Source of the DNA: Streptomyces blattellae
Lineage (GTDB): Bacteria > Actinomycetota > Actinomycetes > Streptomycetales > Streptomycetaceae
Direction: 5' to 3'
Length of the DNA: 42,447 bases
Assembly: GCF_009709555.1 (NCBI RefSeq)
Contig: NZ_WJBG01000010.1
Coordinates: 1 to 42,447 of the forward strand
The notes beneath the pieces were generated by a model that had not been told where the DNA came from, did not search any database, and saw only the letters and a list, made by a program, of their open reading frames with translations. This document shows positions 16,209 through 25,895 of this stretch, in pieces (positions within the stretch are counted from its first letter, which is position 1; each line of letters starts with the position of its first letter). Both the position numbers and the translations under genes were made by a program.

Positions 16209-17201
16209 ATGCCCCTCCCCATAGCAGAACTGCACCTCCATATCGAAGGCACGCTTGAGCCCGAGCTGGCCTTCGAGCTCGCCGCGCGCAACGGCGTCAA
16301 GCTCCGGTACGCCGACACCGAAGAGCTGCGCAAGGCGTATCTCTTCGACGATCTCCAGTCGTTCCTGAACCTGTACTACGAGCTGATGGCCGTCCTGCGG
16401 ACCGAACGGGACTTCGAGGACCTCGCCGACGCCTATCTCGCCCGCGCCGCCGCGCAGGGTGTGCGGCATGCGGAGATCTTCTTCGACCCGCAGGCGCATA
16501 TCGCCCGTGGGGTCGCGATGGGGACGGTCGTCGAGGGGCTGTCCCGCGCGCTCGGCCGCAGCGTGGACAGGCACGGCGTCTCCACGCAGCTGATCATGTG
16601 CTTCCTGCGCGACGAGCCCGCCGAGTCGGCGATGGCGACCCTGGAGGCCGCGCGGCCGTATCTCGACCGGATCACCGGCATCGGGCTGGACTCCGCCGAG
16701 GTCGGGCATCCGCCGGCCAAGTTCCGCGAGGTGTACGAGGCGGCGGCGCGGCTGGGGCTGCGGCGCGTCGCGCACGCGGGGGAGGAGGGGCCGCCGGAGT
16801 ACATCACCGAGGCGCTGGACGTGCTGGGCGTCGAGCGGATCGACCACGGGCTGCGGTGCATGGAGGACGAAGCCCTGGTCGAGCGGCTGGTGCGGGAGCG
16901 CGTGCCGCTGACCCTGTGCCCGCTCTCCAACGTCCGGCTGCGCACGGTGGACGTCCTCGCCGACCACCCGCTGCCCGCCATGCTCGACGCCGGGTTGCTG
17001 TGCACGGTCAACTCCGACGACCCTGCCTACTTCGGCGGCTACGCCGGCGACAACTACGACGCGGTGCGCTCGGCGCTGGGCCTGAGCGAGGAACGGCTCC
17101 GGGAGCTGGCCCGCAACTCGTTCCTCGCGTCCTTTCTGGAGCACGACGAGGAGCTGCGGGCGCGCTGTCTGGCCGAGGTGGAGGCGTACGAGTTCGGCTG
17201 A
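16209..17201 (+). CDS. adenosine/adenine deaminase family amidohydrolase
   Basis: The 330-residue protein has all metal and catalytic motifs of the family: HLHIEGTLEPE at residues about 9-19, VAHAGEEGPPEY, ERIDHGLR and NSDDPAYFGGY. The signatures EGTLEPE, IFFDPQ, GLDSAEVGHPP and DDPAYFGGY are those I associate with adenine deaminases of the Aah1/PA0148 type rather than with classical adenosine deaminases (EGSLRPE-like). A role in deaminating another 6-aminopurine, such as aminodeoxyfutalosine in menaquinone synthesis, also exists in Streptomyces for related proteins. The ATG is 20 bp after RNase Z. Its stop codon begins a degenerate 15-bp repeat. Confidence 0.9.
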   Translation: MPLPIAELHLHIEGTLEPELAFELAARNGVKLRYADTEELRKAYLFDDLQSFLNLYYELMAVLRTERDFEDLADAYLARAAAQGVRHAEIFFDPQAHIARGVAMGTVVEGLSRALGRSVDRHGVSTQLIMCFLRDEPAESAMATLEAARPYLDRITGIGLDSAEVGHPPAKFREVYEAAARLGLRRVAHAGEEGPPEYITEALDVLGVERIDHGLRCMEDEALVERLVRERVPLTLCPLSNVRLRTVDVLADHPLPAMLDAGLLCTVNSDDPAYFGGYAGDNYDAVRSALGLSEERLRELARNSFLASFLEHDEELRARCLAEVEAYEFG

Positions 17202-17255
17202 GAGGGGTGGTTGGCTGCGGGGTGGTTCGCTACGGGGCAGCTATCTACGGGATGG
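17196..17255. repeat. degenerate 15-bp tandem repeat across the deaminase stop codon
   Basis: Four successive 15-mers are related: GGCTGAGAGGGGTGG, TTGGCTGCGGGGTGG, TTCGCTACGGGGCAG and CTATCTACGGGATGG. The TGA stop of the deaminase (17199-17201) is inside the first. The period of 15 is exact although the units have diverged. Confidence 0.6.
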
Positions 17256-17381
17256 CGGGGCCCGGTCGAGCCGCACATCGACCGGGATCTCGACGATCTC
17301 CGGTACCCGTCGGCGCCCGCAGTCCCTCCGGCGTTTGAGGAAGAGGCCCGTCCGCCGCGCCGGGTGCCGACGCGGCGGACG
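17256..17381. other. spacer between deaminase and IclR genes with Streptomyces-type repeat pieces
   Basis: GAGCCGCACATCGAC (17270-17284) resembles the dispersed repeat core, and CCCTCCGGCGTTTGAGGAAG (17325-17344) resembles another motif that I recall as frequent between Streptomyces genes. The region separates two convergent genes. No T-rich terminator is visible. Confidence 0.4.
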
Positions 17382-18164
17382 CTAACGCCAGTGCACGGCC
17401 CCGCCGGCCGCAGGCGCCGTGGCCTCGATCTTCGCCCGGATCTCACGCATCACCGCGACGATCTGCCCCTCGTGCTCGGGCGTCAGCCGGGCCACCGGCA
17501 CCGAGCAGCTGATGGCGTCCTGGGCGGGGGAGTCGTAGCGCAGCGCGAAGCCGAAGCCGACGATGCCGGACACGCTCTCCTCGCGGTCGACCGCGTAGCC
17601 GCGGGCGCGGATCTCGGCGAGGTCGGCGGTCAGTGACTCCCGGGTGGTGTGCGTGTTGGGCGTGCGGGCCTCGTACGGCCCGTCGGGCAGCTCGTCGTCC
17701 GGCCGCTGGGCCAGGAGCGCCTTGCCGAGCGCGCCGACGTGCGCCGGCAGCCGCCGCCCGACCCGGCTGATCGTCCTCAGGTATTCGTGCGACTCGCGCG
17801 TGGCCAGGTACGCCACGTCCCGGCCGTCCAGCCGGCCCAGGTGGATCGTCTCGCCGAGCGCCTCCGACGCCTCGTCCAGACAGGGGCGTACGACCCTCAC
17901 GCGCGGGTCGGAGTCGAGGTAGCTCGTGCCGGTGAGCAGGGCGCGGATGCCGATGCCGTAGAGGGAGCCGGTGAGGTCCGTGCGGACCCAGCCGCGGGAG
18001 ATCAGGGTCTGCAGGAGCGCGTACATGGAGCTGCGCGGCACCTCCAGCTCGTCCGCCAGCTCCTGCAACCGGGCCGGGCGGTCGCCGCGCGCGGCCAGGA
18101 CTTCCAGCAACTCGACCGTCCGCGCCGCGGACTTCACCTCGCGCACGCCCCCTGTCTCTGACAT
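17382..18164 (-). CDS. IclR family transcriptional regulator of the glucarate operon
   Basis: The 260-residue protein has the IclR layout: an N-terminal winged helix (SAARTVELLEVLAARGDRPARLQELADELEVPRSSMYALLQTL, residues about 10-55) and a C-terminal GAF-like effector domain with HLGRLDGRDVAYLA, HVGALGKALLA and REESVSGIVGFGFAL. Such proteins respond to small aromatic or sugar-acid ligands. The start MSETGGV at 18164 is preferred over upstream options because it fits family length. It is divergent from the dehydratase gene across 136 bp that contain that operon's promoter, so it most likely controls glucarate catabolism. Confidence 0.9.
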   Translation of the reverse strand: MSETGGVREVKSAARTVELLEVLAARGDRPARLQELADELEVPRSSMYALLQTLISRGWVRTDLTGSLYGIGIRALLTGTSYLDSDPRVRVVRPCLDEASEALGETIHLGRLDGRDVAYLATRESHEYLRTISRVGRRLPAHVGALGKALLAQRPDDELPDGPYEARTPNTHTTRESLTADLAEIRARGYAVDREESVSGIVGFGFALRYDSPAQDAISCSVPVARLTPEHEGQIVAVMREIRAKIEATAPAAGGAVHWR

Positions 18165-18191
18165 GGGCCGATGGTAATCCGCGGCGCTCGG

Positions 18192-18220
18192 GAGCATGGC
18201 GAAGTATGCGGAAGCATGCA
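18192..18220. promoter_or_regulatory. possible IclR operator region
   Basis: GAAGTATGCG and GAAGCATGCA (18201-18220) are near-identical 10-bp direct repeats, and GCATG occurs at 18194 and 18214. They lie just upstream of the -35 of the dehydratase promoter. This is a guess from position and repetition only. Confidence 0.3.
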
Positions 18221-18227
18221 GGACCCA

Positions 18228-18256
18228 TTGACGATGCCTGTTTGCGTACCTAACCT
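18228..18256 (+). promoter_or_regulatory. promoter of the glucarate operon
   Basis: TTGACG (18228-18233) and TAACCT (18251-18256) are separated by 17 bp, close to the vegetative consensus of Streptomyces. Transcription would begin near 18263, about 38 bp before the chosen start codon. Confidence 0.65.
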
Positions 18257-18300
18257 CTGTCTCCATACGTGGATGATGTCTACATGGGGAGATGATGGCG

Positions 18301-19284
18301 ATGGGCGGCGCACCGGAGACGGAAGTCGTGACCCGGCGACTGCGCGACGGTATGGCGGGCGGCGTGCTGTCCTTCCCGCTGACCTCCTTCCACGCCGACG
18401 GCTCCCTCGACGCCGACGGCTTCCGCGCCTACGTCGCCGCCCAGCTGGCCACCGCCCCCGGCGCCGTCTTCCCCGCCTGCGGCACCGGCGAGTTCTTCTC
18501 GCTGGACGAGGAGGAGTACCGGACGGTCGTGACCATCGCGGTCGAGGAGGCGGCCAAGGGGGTCCCCCCGCGCAAGGGTGTTCGAGCGCGGGGGAGGGTG
18601 CCCGTCGTCGCCGGGACCGGCTACGGCTGGGCGCAGGCCGCCCGGTTCGCGCGGATCGCCGAGGAGGCCGGCGCCGACGCCCTGCTGGTGCTGCCGCACT
18701 ACCTCGTCGCCGCGCCGCAGGACGGCCTGGTCGCCCAGCTGGAACAGCTCGCCGCCCGCACCCGGCTGCCGCTCATCGCCTACCAGCGGGGCCAGGTCGA
18801 CTTCGGCGTGGACGCCTTCATGCGCATCACGCGGATCCCCGGCGTCATCGGCCTCAAGGACGGGCGCAGCGACCTCGACCGGCTGCAGCGCCTCACGCTC
18901 GCCGCACCCGAGGGGTTTCTGTTCTTCAACGGTGCCGCCACCGCCGAGATCCAGGCCCGCGCCTACGCCGCCGTCGGCGTCCCCGCCTACTCGTCCGCCG
19001 TCCACGCCTTCGCCCCCGAGATCGCGGACGCCTTCTTCGCGGCCCTGCGCGACGGCGACGACAGCACCGTCGCCAAACTGCTGCGCGACTTCTACGTCCC
19101 GCTGGTCCAGCTCCGCGACCGCGTGCCCGGGTACGCCGTATCGCTGGTGAAGGCCGCGGCCCGGCTGCGCGGCCGACCCGTCGGCCCCGTACGCGCGCCG
19201 CTCACCGACCCGTCGGCCGGCGACCTGGCCGACCTCAAGACCCTGCTCGCCACCGGACTCGACCTCGTAGGAGCCGCCCTGTGA
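18301..19284 (+). CDS. 5-dehydro-4-deoxyglucarate dehydratase (DapA superfamily)
   Basis: The 327-residue protein is a DapA-type TIM barrel with GVLSFPLTSFHADGSLD, PACGTGEFFSL (the carboxylate-binding loop), LPLIAYQRGQVDF with the catalytic Tyr, and GVIGLKDGRSD with the Schiff-base Lys. These fit 5-keto-4-deoxyglucarate dehydratase, which makes 2-oxoglutarate semialdehyde with loss of water and carbon dioxide. ATG 18301 is chosen because GGGGAG at 18286-18291 is 9 nt away; ATG 18292 and 18295 are too close. Residues about 87-99 come from an inserted palindromic repeat. The stop overlaps the gudD GTG by 4 bp (GTGA), so the two are coupled. Confidence 0.92.
   Translation: MGGAPETEVVTRRLRDGMAGGVLSFPLTSFHADGSLDADGFRAYVAAQLATAPGAVFPACGTGEFFSLDEEEYRTVVTIAVEEAAKGVPPRKGVRARGRVPVVAGTGYGWAQAARFARIAEEAGADALLVLPHYLVAAPQDGLVAQLEQLAARTRLPLIAYQRGQVDFGVDAFMRITRIPGVIGLKDGRSDLDRLQRLTLAAPEGFLFFNGAATAEIQARAYAAVGVPAYSSAVHAFAPEIADAFFAALRDGDDSTVAKLLRDFYVPLVQLRDRVPGYAVSLVKAAARLRGRPVGPVRAPLTDPSAGDLADLKTLLATGLDLVGAAL
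18558..18596 (+). repeat. GGGGGTCCCCCC...GGGGGAG element inside the dehydratase gene
   Basis: The 39-bp sequence opens GGGGGTCCCCCC and closes GGGGGAG around a TTCGAG core, like the copy at 42402-42444. It adds exactly 13 codons (GVPPRKGVRARGR region) between EEAAK and VPVVAGTGYG, where relatives have only a short turn. Length divisible by three keeps the enzyme in frame. Confidence 0.75.
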
Positions 19285-20621
19285 ACCTCACCATCACCGA
19301 CGTGCGCCTCACTCCGATCCTCGTCGCCGACCCGCCCCTGCTGAACACCCAGGGCGTCCACCAGCCGTACACACCCCGGCTGATCGTCGAGGTCGTGACC
19401 GCCGACGGGATCACGGGAGTCGGCGAGACATACGGCGACACGAAGTACCTGGAGCTGGCCCGCCCCTTCGCCGAAAAACTGATAGACCGTCAAGTCTCCG
19501 ATCTGAACGGCCTGTTCACGACCGCCGACGAGGTCGCCGTCGACCAGTCACGGGTCTTCGGGCAGGTCGACGTCGGCGGGCTGCGCGGCGTCCAGACCGC
19601 CGACAAGCTGCGGCTGTCCGTCGTCTCCGGCTTCGAGGTGGCCTGCCTGGACGCGCTCGGCAAGGCCCTCGGGCTGCCGGTGCACGCGCTGCTCGGCGGC
19701 AAGGTGCGGGACGCGGTCGAATACAGCGCGTACCTGTTCTACAAGTGGGCCGATCATCCGGAGGGCGTGGCCTGCGAGAAGGACGACTGGGGTGCCGCCG
19801 TCGACCCGGCCGGGGTCGTCGAGCAGGCCCGGCTGTTCAAGGAGCGGTACGGGTTCACGTCCTTCAAGCTCAAGGGGGGCGTCTTCCCGCCGGACGAGGA
19901 GATCGCCGCCGTACGGGCGCTGGCGGAGGCCTTTCCCGGGCATCCGCTCCGGCTCGACCCCAACGGGGCCTGGTCCGTGGAGACTTCGCTGAAGGTGGCG
20001 GCGGAGCTGGGGAACGTCCTCGAATATCTGGAGGACCCCGCGCTGGGCACGCCCGCCATGGCCGAGGTCTCCGCCAGGATGAAAGGGGCGGCGCGAAGCG
20101 CCTCGGACAAGGGTGGTGGTGGGCGACGGGCGGGCGTGCCGCTGGCCACCAATATGTGCGTGACGACGTTCGGCGAGATCAAGGAGGCGTTCACGAAGGA
20201 TGCCGTGCAGGTCGTCCTCTCCGATCACCACTACTGGGGCGGACTGCGCAACACCCGGCAGCTCGCCGCGATCTGCCGGACCTTCGGTGTCGCGGTGTCC
20301 ATGCACTCCAACACCCACCTGGGCATCAGCCTGGCCGCGATGACCCACGTGGCCTCGACCGTCCCGGACCTCCACCACGCCTGCGACTCCCACTATCCCT
20401 GGCAGTCGGAGGACGTCCTGACCGAGCGGCTGACCTTCGAGGGCGGCAAGGTCGCCGTCTGCGACGCACCCGGCCTCGGCGTCGAACTCGACCGCGACAA
20501 GCTGCGGTTCCTGCACCAGAGGTGGCTGGACGACGACGGTTCGCTGCGCGAGCGCGACGACGAGGCGGCGATGCGGGTCGCCGACCCGGGGTGGGTCACC
20601 CCGGCCGTGCCGCGCTGGTAG
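19281..20621 (+). CDS. gudD: glucarate dehydratase (enolase superfamily)
   Basis: The 446-residue protein starts at GTG (MNLTITDVRLTPILVADPPLLNTQG) and has the mandelate-racemase-type active site: FKLKGG with the KxK bases, RLDPNGAW, EYLEDP, TNMCVT, SDHHYWGG and MHSNTHLGIS with the catalytic His. It dehydrates D-glucarate to 5-dehydro-4-deoxyglucarate, the substrate of the enzyme encoded just upstream. Compared with the E. coli sequence around MAEF...GLPTATNM, this protein carries an extra segment of about 17 residues (MKGAARSASDKGGGG region), encoded by 20084-20134. That insertion adjoins an active-site strand. Three 25-bp repeats start at its stop codon. Confidence 0.93.
   Translation: MNLTITDVRLTPILVADPPLLNTQGVHQPYTPRLIVEVVTADGITGVGETYGDTKYLELARPFAEKLIDRQVSDLNGLFTTADEVAVDQSRVFGQVDVGGLRGVQTADKLRLSVVSGFEVACLDALGKALGLPVHALLGGKVRDAVEYSAYLFYKWADHPEGVACEKDDWGAAVDPAGVVEQARLFKERYGFTSFKLKGGVFPPDEEIAAVRALAEAFPGHPLRLDPNGAWSVETSLKVAAELGNVLEYLEDPALGTPAMAEVSARMKGAARSASDKGGGGRRAGVPLATNMCVTTFGEIKEAFTKDAVQVVLSDHHYWGGLRNTRQLAAICRTFGVAVSMHSNTHLGISLAAMTHVASTVPDLHHACDSHYPWQSEDVLTERLTFEGGKVAVCDAPGLGVELDRDKLRFLHQRWLDDDGSLRERDDEAAMRVADPGWVTPAVPRW
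20084..20134 (+). repeat. in-frame insertion within gudD
   Basis: About 51 bp encoding KGAARSASDKGGGGRRA interrupt the conserved run between MAEVSAR and GVPLATNM. It contains the perfect inverted repeat GGCGC-GAA-GCGCC (20090-20102) and a GGTGGTGGTGGG run. It does not clearly match the GGGGGTCCCCCC element, so its origin is uncertain. Confidence 0.5.
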
Positions 20622-20689
20622 CTCCCTCCGCTTCCCCTGGCTGGTAACTCACTCTCCCCTCCCCGCTGGTAACTCACTCTCCCCTCCCC
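20614..20689. repeat. three 25-26 bp tandem repeats from the gudD stop codon to the next ribosome binding site
   Basis: Two perfect 25-mers beginning GCTGGTAACTCACTC lie at 20640-20664 and 20665-20689. A diverged first unit (20614-20639) begins GCTGGTAGCTCCCTCC and includes the TAG stop of gudD at 20619-20621. The whole spacer to the MFS gene is thus repeat-derived, and is strongly pyrimidine-rich on this strand. Confidence 0.92.
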
Positions 20690-20711
20690 CTGCCCACGAC
20701 CGGAGTCGCTC

Positions 20712-22106
20712 GTGTCTGCAGTAGACCAAGAAGTGCACCCGCCCGCCGTTCAGTCCGCCATCCGCAAGATCTTCCGCCGCGTCGTCCCCCTGTTCTTCAT
20801 CATGTTTGTCGCGAACTACATGGACCGGGTCAACCTCGGCTTTGCACAGGACGAGCTGAGGGCGGACGTGGGCATGTCGGCCGCCGCGTTCGGACTCGGC
20901 GCCGGGATCTTCTTCATCGCGTACGCCATCTTCGAAGTCCCCTCCAACATCCTGATGGAGCGGTTCGGGGCCAAGGTGTGGCTCACCCGGATCATGATCA
21001 GCTGGGGGATCGTCGCCACCGCGATGGCCTTCGTCACCAGCGTGGAGATGTTCTACGCGCTGAGGTTCCTGCTCGGAGTGGCCGAGGCGGGCTTCTTCCC
21101 GGCCGTCATCTACTACCTGAGCCGCTGGCTGCCCGACTCCCACCGGGGCCGTGCCACGTCGATCTTCCTGATGGGTTCCGGCACGGCGACGGTGATCGTC
21201 GGCCCGATCTCGGGTGCGCTGCTCGAAATGCACGGCGTCTGGGGCCACGCCGGCTGGCAGTGGATGTTCTTCATCGAGGGCATCTTCTCCGTCGTCCTCG
21301 GCTTCGTCGTCTACCGCTTCCTCGACTCCGGTATCGAGTCGGCGAGTTGGCTGACGGAGGAGGAGAAGACCGGGCTGGTCGCGGTGATCGACGCGGAGCA
21401 GGACGGACGGGACACCGCCCGCGCCAAGGTCTCCCGGTGGAAGCTGCTGGCCGACCCGCAGATACTGCTCTTCCTCTGGATCTACTTCGCGATCAACGTC
21501 GCCCTGTACGCGGTGACGTTCTGGCTGCCGTCGATCGTGGACGACATCGGCGGACTGAGCGACTTCGAGGTGGGGCTGCTGACGTCCGTGCCCTGGCTGT
21601 GCGCGATCGCCGCGGTGTACGTCAGCGGGCGGCTGTCGGACCGTATCGGCAAGCGGCGGCCCATTCTGATGACGCTGCTGGTGCTGGGTGGCTGCGGCAC
21701 GCTGCTCGCGGTGTTCGTGTCGCCGTGGGTGGGACTCGGCGCGCTGTGCATCGCCGCGATGGGGTTCAAGCCGGCGTCGCCGATCTTCTGGACGATCCCG
21801 CAGAGCTACCTCGACGCGCGGGCCGCCGCCCCCGGCATCGCGCTGATCAACTCCATCGGCAACCTCGGCGGCTTCGTCGCCCCCACCGCCTTCGGGATCA
21901 TCGAGGACGCGACGGGGTCGACGAAGGGGGGCCTGGTAGGGCTCACCGTCGTCGGGTTCATGGCCGCGCTGAGCGTGCTGCTGGTGCGGGGCGGCGGGCG
22001 CAACGACCGGGTCCGTACCCGGCCGGCGAAGGCTCCCACGGCCACCGCACCCGAGGTGACGCCGGGGGCGGCCCGCATCGCACGGCCCGGACCCGCCACG
22101 GGCTGA
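20712..22106 (+). CDS. MFS transporter, anion:cation symporter type, probable D-glucarate uptake
   Basis: The 464-residue protein has about 12 hydrophobic segments and the ACS-family signatures: FMDRVNLGFA-like NYMDRVNLGFAQ near residue 38, GIFFIAYAIFEVPSNILMERFGAK, and RFLLGVAEAGFFPAVIYYLSRW. Family members such as GudP and tartrate carriers import sugar acids with protons. Its place directly after gudD makes D-glucarate the likely substrate. The GTG at 20712 follows GGAG by 6 nt. The C-terminal 35 residues are hydrophilic and Pro/Ala/Thr-rich. The stop codon lies in an 18-bp tandem duplication. Confidence 0.9.
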   Translation: MSAVDQEVHPPAVQSAIRKIFRRVVPLFFIMFVANYMDRVNLGFAQDELRADVGMSAAAFGLGAGIFFIAYAIFEVPSNILMERFGAKVWLTRIMISWGIVATAMAFVTSVEMFYALRFLLGVAEAGFFPAVIYYLSRWLPDSHRGRATSIFLMGSGTATVIVGPISGALLEMHGVWGHAGWQWMFFIEGIFSVVLGFVVYRFLDSGIESASWLTEEEKTGLVAVIDAEQDGRDTARAKVSRWKLLADPQILLFLWIYFAINVALYAVTFWLPSIVDDIGGLSDFEVGLLTSVPWLCAIAAVYVSGRLSDRIGKRRPILMTLLVLGGCGTLLAVFVSPWVGLGALCIAAMGFKPASPIFWTIPQSYLDARAAAPGIALINSIGNLGGFVAPTAFGIIEDATGSTKGGLVGLTVVGFMAALSVLLVRGGGRNDRVRTRPAKAPTATAPEVTPGAARIARPGPATG

Positions 22107-22132
22107 TACGAGGGCATGGGCTGATACGAGGG
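22100..22132. repeat. 18-bp duplication across the MFS stop codon
   Basis: GGGCTGATACGAGGG occurs at 22100-22114 and again at 22118-22132. The TGA of the MFS gene (22104-22106) is in the first copy, and because the period is 18 the second copy holds another TGA in the same frame. Confidence 0.92.
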
Positions 22133-22213
22133 ACGGTCCGCCGGTGAGCGACGGCGCGCTGTCAGTGGTGTGAGGCACACTGGCCTGATCCGCACCATGT
22201 CAGGGAGCGCACC

Positions 22214-23326
22214 GTGATCGTGTTCAACGGAGAGGGACACCGCTGCCCGGCGCAGGTCGACCCCCTGGGCGCCCTGCGCAGGTCCGACGACCCGCCCTGG
22301 GACGTGTACCTCACCGGCACCGTCTTCCTCGACATCATCTTCACCGGCCTCGACTCGGCGCCCGTGCGGGGCACCGAGTCGTGGGCCCGCGGGATGGGCT
22401 CCAGCCCCGGCGGCGTCGCCAACATGGCGACCGCGCTGGCCCGGCTGGGCCTGAAGACGTCCCTCGCCGCGGCCTTCGGCGACGACCACTACGGCGAGTA
22501 CTGCTGGGACGCCCTCGCGCACGGCGAGGGCATCGACCTCGCCCTGGCCCGCACCGTGCCCGGCTGGCACTCGCCGGTCACCGTCTCCATGGCGTACGAG
22601 GGCGAGCGCACGATGGTCTCCCACGGCCACGAGCCGCCGCCGGAGGAGCCCGCGCCGGACTGCCCGCCCCGCGCGCGTGCCGCCATCGCCTCGCTCACTC
22701 CCGGCAGACCCGCCCACTGGGTCGCCCAGGCCGCGGGCAAGGGCGCCCTCATCTTCGCCGACGTGGGCTGGGACGACACCGGTGTGTGGGACCTGGCCGG
22801 CCTGACCGACCTCAAGTACTGCGAGGCGTTCCTGCCGAACGCGGAGGAGGCCATGCGCTACACCGGCGCCACCTGTCCGCGCGCCGCCGCCCACGCCCTC
22901 ACCGAACATGTGCCGCTCGCCGTGGTCACCCTCGGCAAGGAGGGCGCCTACGCCGTGGACCGGCGCACCGGCGAGACCGCGGAGGTGCCGGCGATCGCCG
23001 TGGAGGCCCTCGATCCGACCGGTGCCGGGGACGTCTTCGTGGCCGGCTTCGTCACCGGCACCCTGGCCGGCTGGCCCCTGGCCGACCGCCTCGCCTTCGC
23101 CGGCCTCACCGCAGCCCTCTCCGTCCAGGAGTTCGGCGGCTCCCTCTCGGCCCCCGGCTGGGCCGAGATCGCCACGTGGTGGCACGAGGTCCAGTCCCTG
23201 GAAACCCAGGACCAGTCCGCTCTCCACCGCTACGCGTTCCTCCAGCCCCTGCTCCCGAAAACCCCGACCCGCCCCTGGCCCCTACGCCGCGCGGTCCCGA
23301 CGATCGGCTTCCGAAGGTCGGCCTGA
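22214..23326 (+). CDS. PfkB family carbohydrate/nucleoside kinase
   Basis: The 370-residue protein has the PfkB folds: an N-terminal YLTGTVFLDIIFTGL, SSPGGVANMATALARLGLKT with the Gly-Gly substrate-binding turn, AAFGDDHYGEY, VTLGKEGAYAVD, and the catalytic anion hole DPTGAGDVFVAGFVTG near residue 270. The GTG at 22214 follows GGGAG. It lies about 107 bp after the MFS gene and may belong to the same transcript, but a kinase is not needed in the dehydratase route to 2-oxoglutarate, so its substrate (a sugar or nucleoside) is open. The C-terminal 40 residues are beyond the usual kinase core. Confidence 0.88.
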   Translation: MIVFNGEGHRCPAQVDPLGALRRSDDPPWDVYLTGTVFLDIIFTGLDSAPVRGTESWARGMGSSPGGVANMATALARLGLKTSLAAAFGDDHYGEYCWDALAHGEGIDLALARTVPGWHSPVTVSMAYEGERTMVSHGHEPPPEEPAPDCPPRARAAIASLTPGRPAHWVAQAAGKGALIFADVGWDDTGVWDLAGLTDLKYCEAFLPNAEEAMRYTGATCPRAAAHALTEHVPLAVVTLGKEGAYAVDRRTGETAEVPAIAVEALDPTGAGDVFVAGFVTGTLAGWPLADRLAFAGLTAALSVQEFGGSLSAPGWAEIATWWHEVQSLETQDQSALHRYAFLQPLLPKTPTRPWPLRRAVPTIGFRRSA

Positions 23327-23372
23327 AAGCACGCCTTGGTCTGCTCGCGCGCCGTGATGCCTACGCCCTTCA

Positions 23373-23441
23373 GCCGCCTGTCCGGGCGGCCACCGCCCTG
23401 TCGCCCGGCCGCTTCGGGCGCTTGTCCGGGCGGCCACCGCC
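23373..23441. terminator. terminator region between convergent kinase and era genes
   Basis: Two hairpins are present: GCCGCC-N6-GGCGGC (23373-23390) and CGCCCG-N7-CGGGCG (23402-23420). The 19-bp sequence TGTCCGGGCGGCCACCGCC occurs twice, at 23379-23397 and 23423-23441. The region would stop transcription from both sides. Confidence 0.55.
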
Positions 23442-23462
23442 GCCTTTCTTGCCCGCCCTGAT

Positions 23463-25840
<2,378 letters not shown>

Positions 25841-25869
25841 GGGTGCGGACCCCCACGTGGATGAGGTGA

Positions 25870-25891
25870 ACGGGCGGGTGCGGACGCCCGT
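25870..25891 (-). terminator. weak hairpin between WxL and DUF916 genes
   Basis: ACGGGCG and CGCCCGT pair around eight bases just after the WxL stop codon. It may attenuate rather than end transcription into the DUF916 gene. Confidence 0.35.
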
Positions 25892-25895
25892 GCGG

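Noticed and set aside
17325..17344. CCCTCCGGCGTTTGAGGAAG as a regulator site
   Set aside because: It resembles a motif common between Streptomyces genes and has no dyad symmetry pointing to a specific protein.
20649..22178. Minus-strand open frame opposite the MFS gene
   Set aside because: The His/Asp/Arg-rich translation is the usual antisense image of a membrane protein, while the plus strand has MFS motifs.
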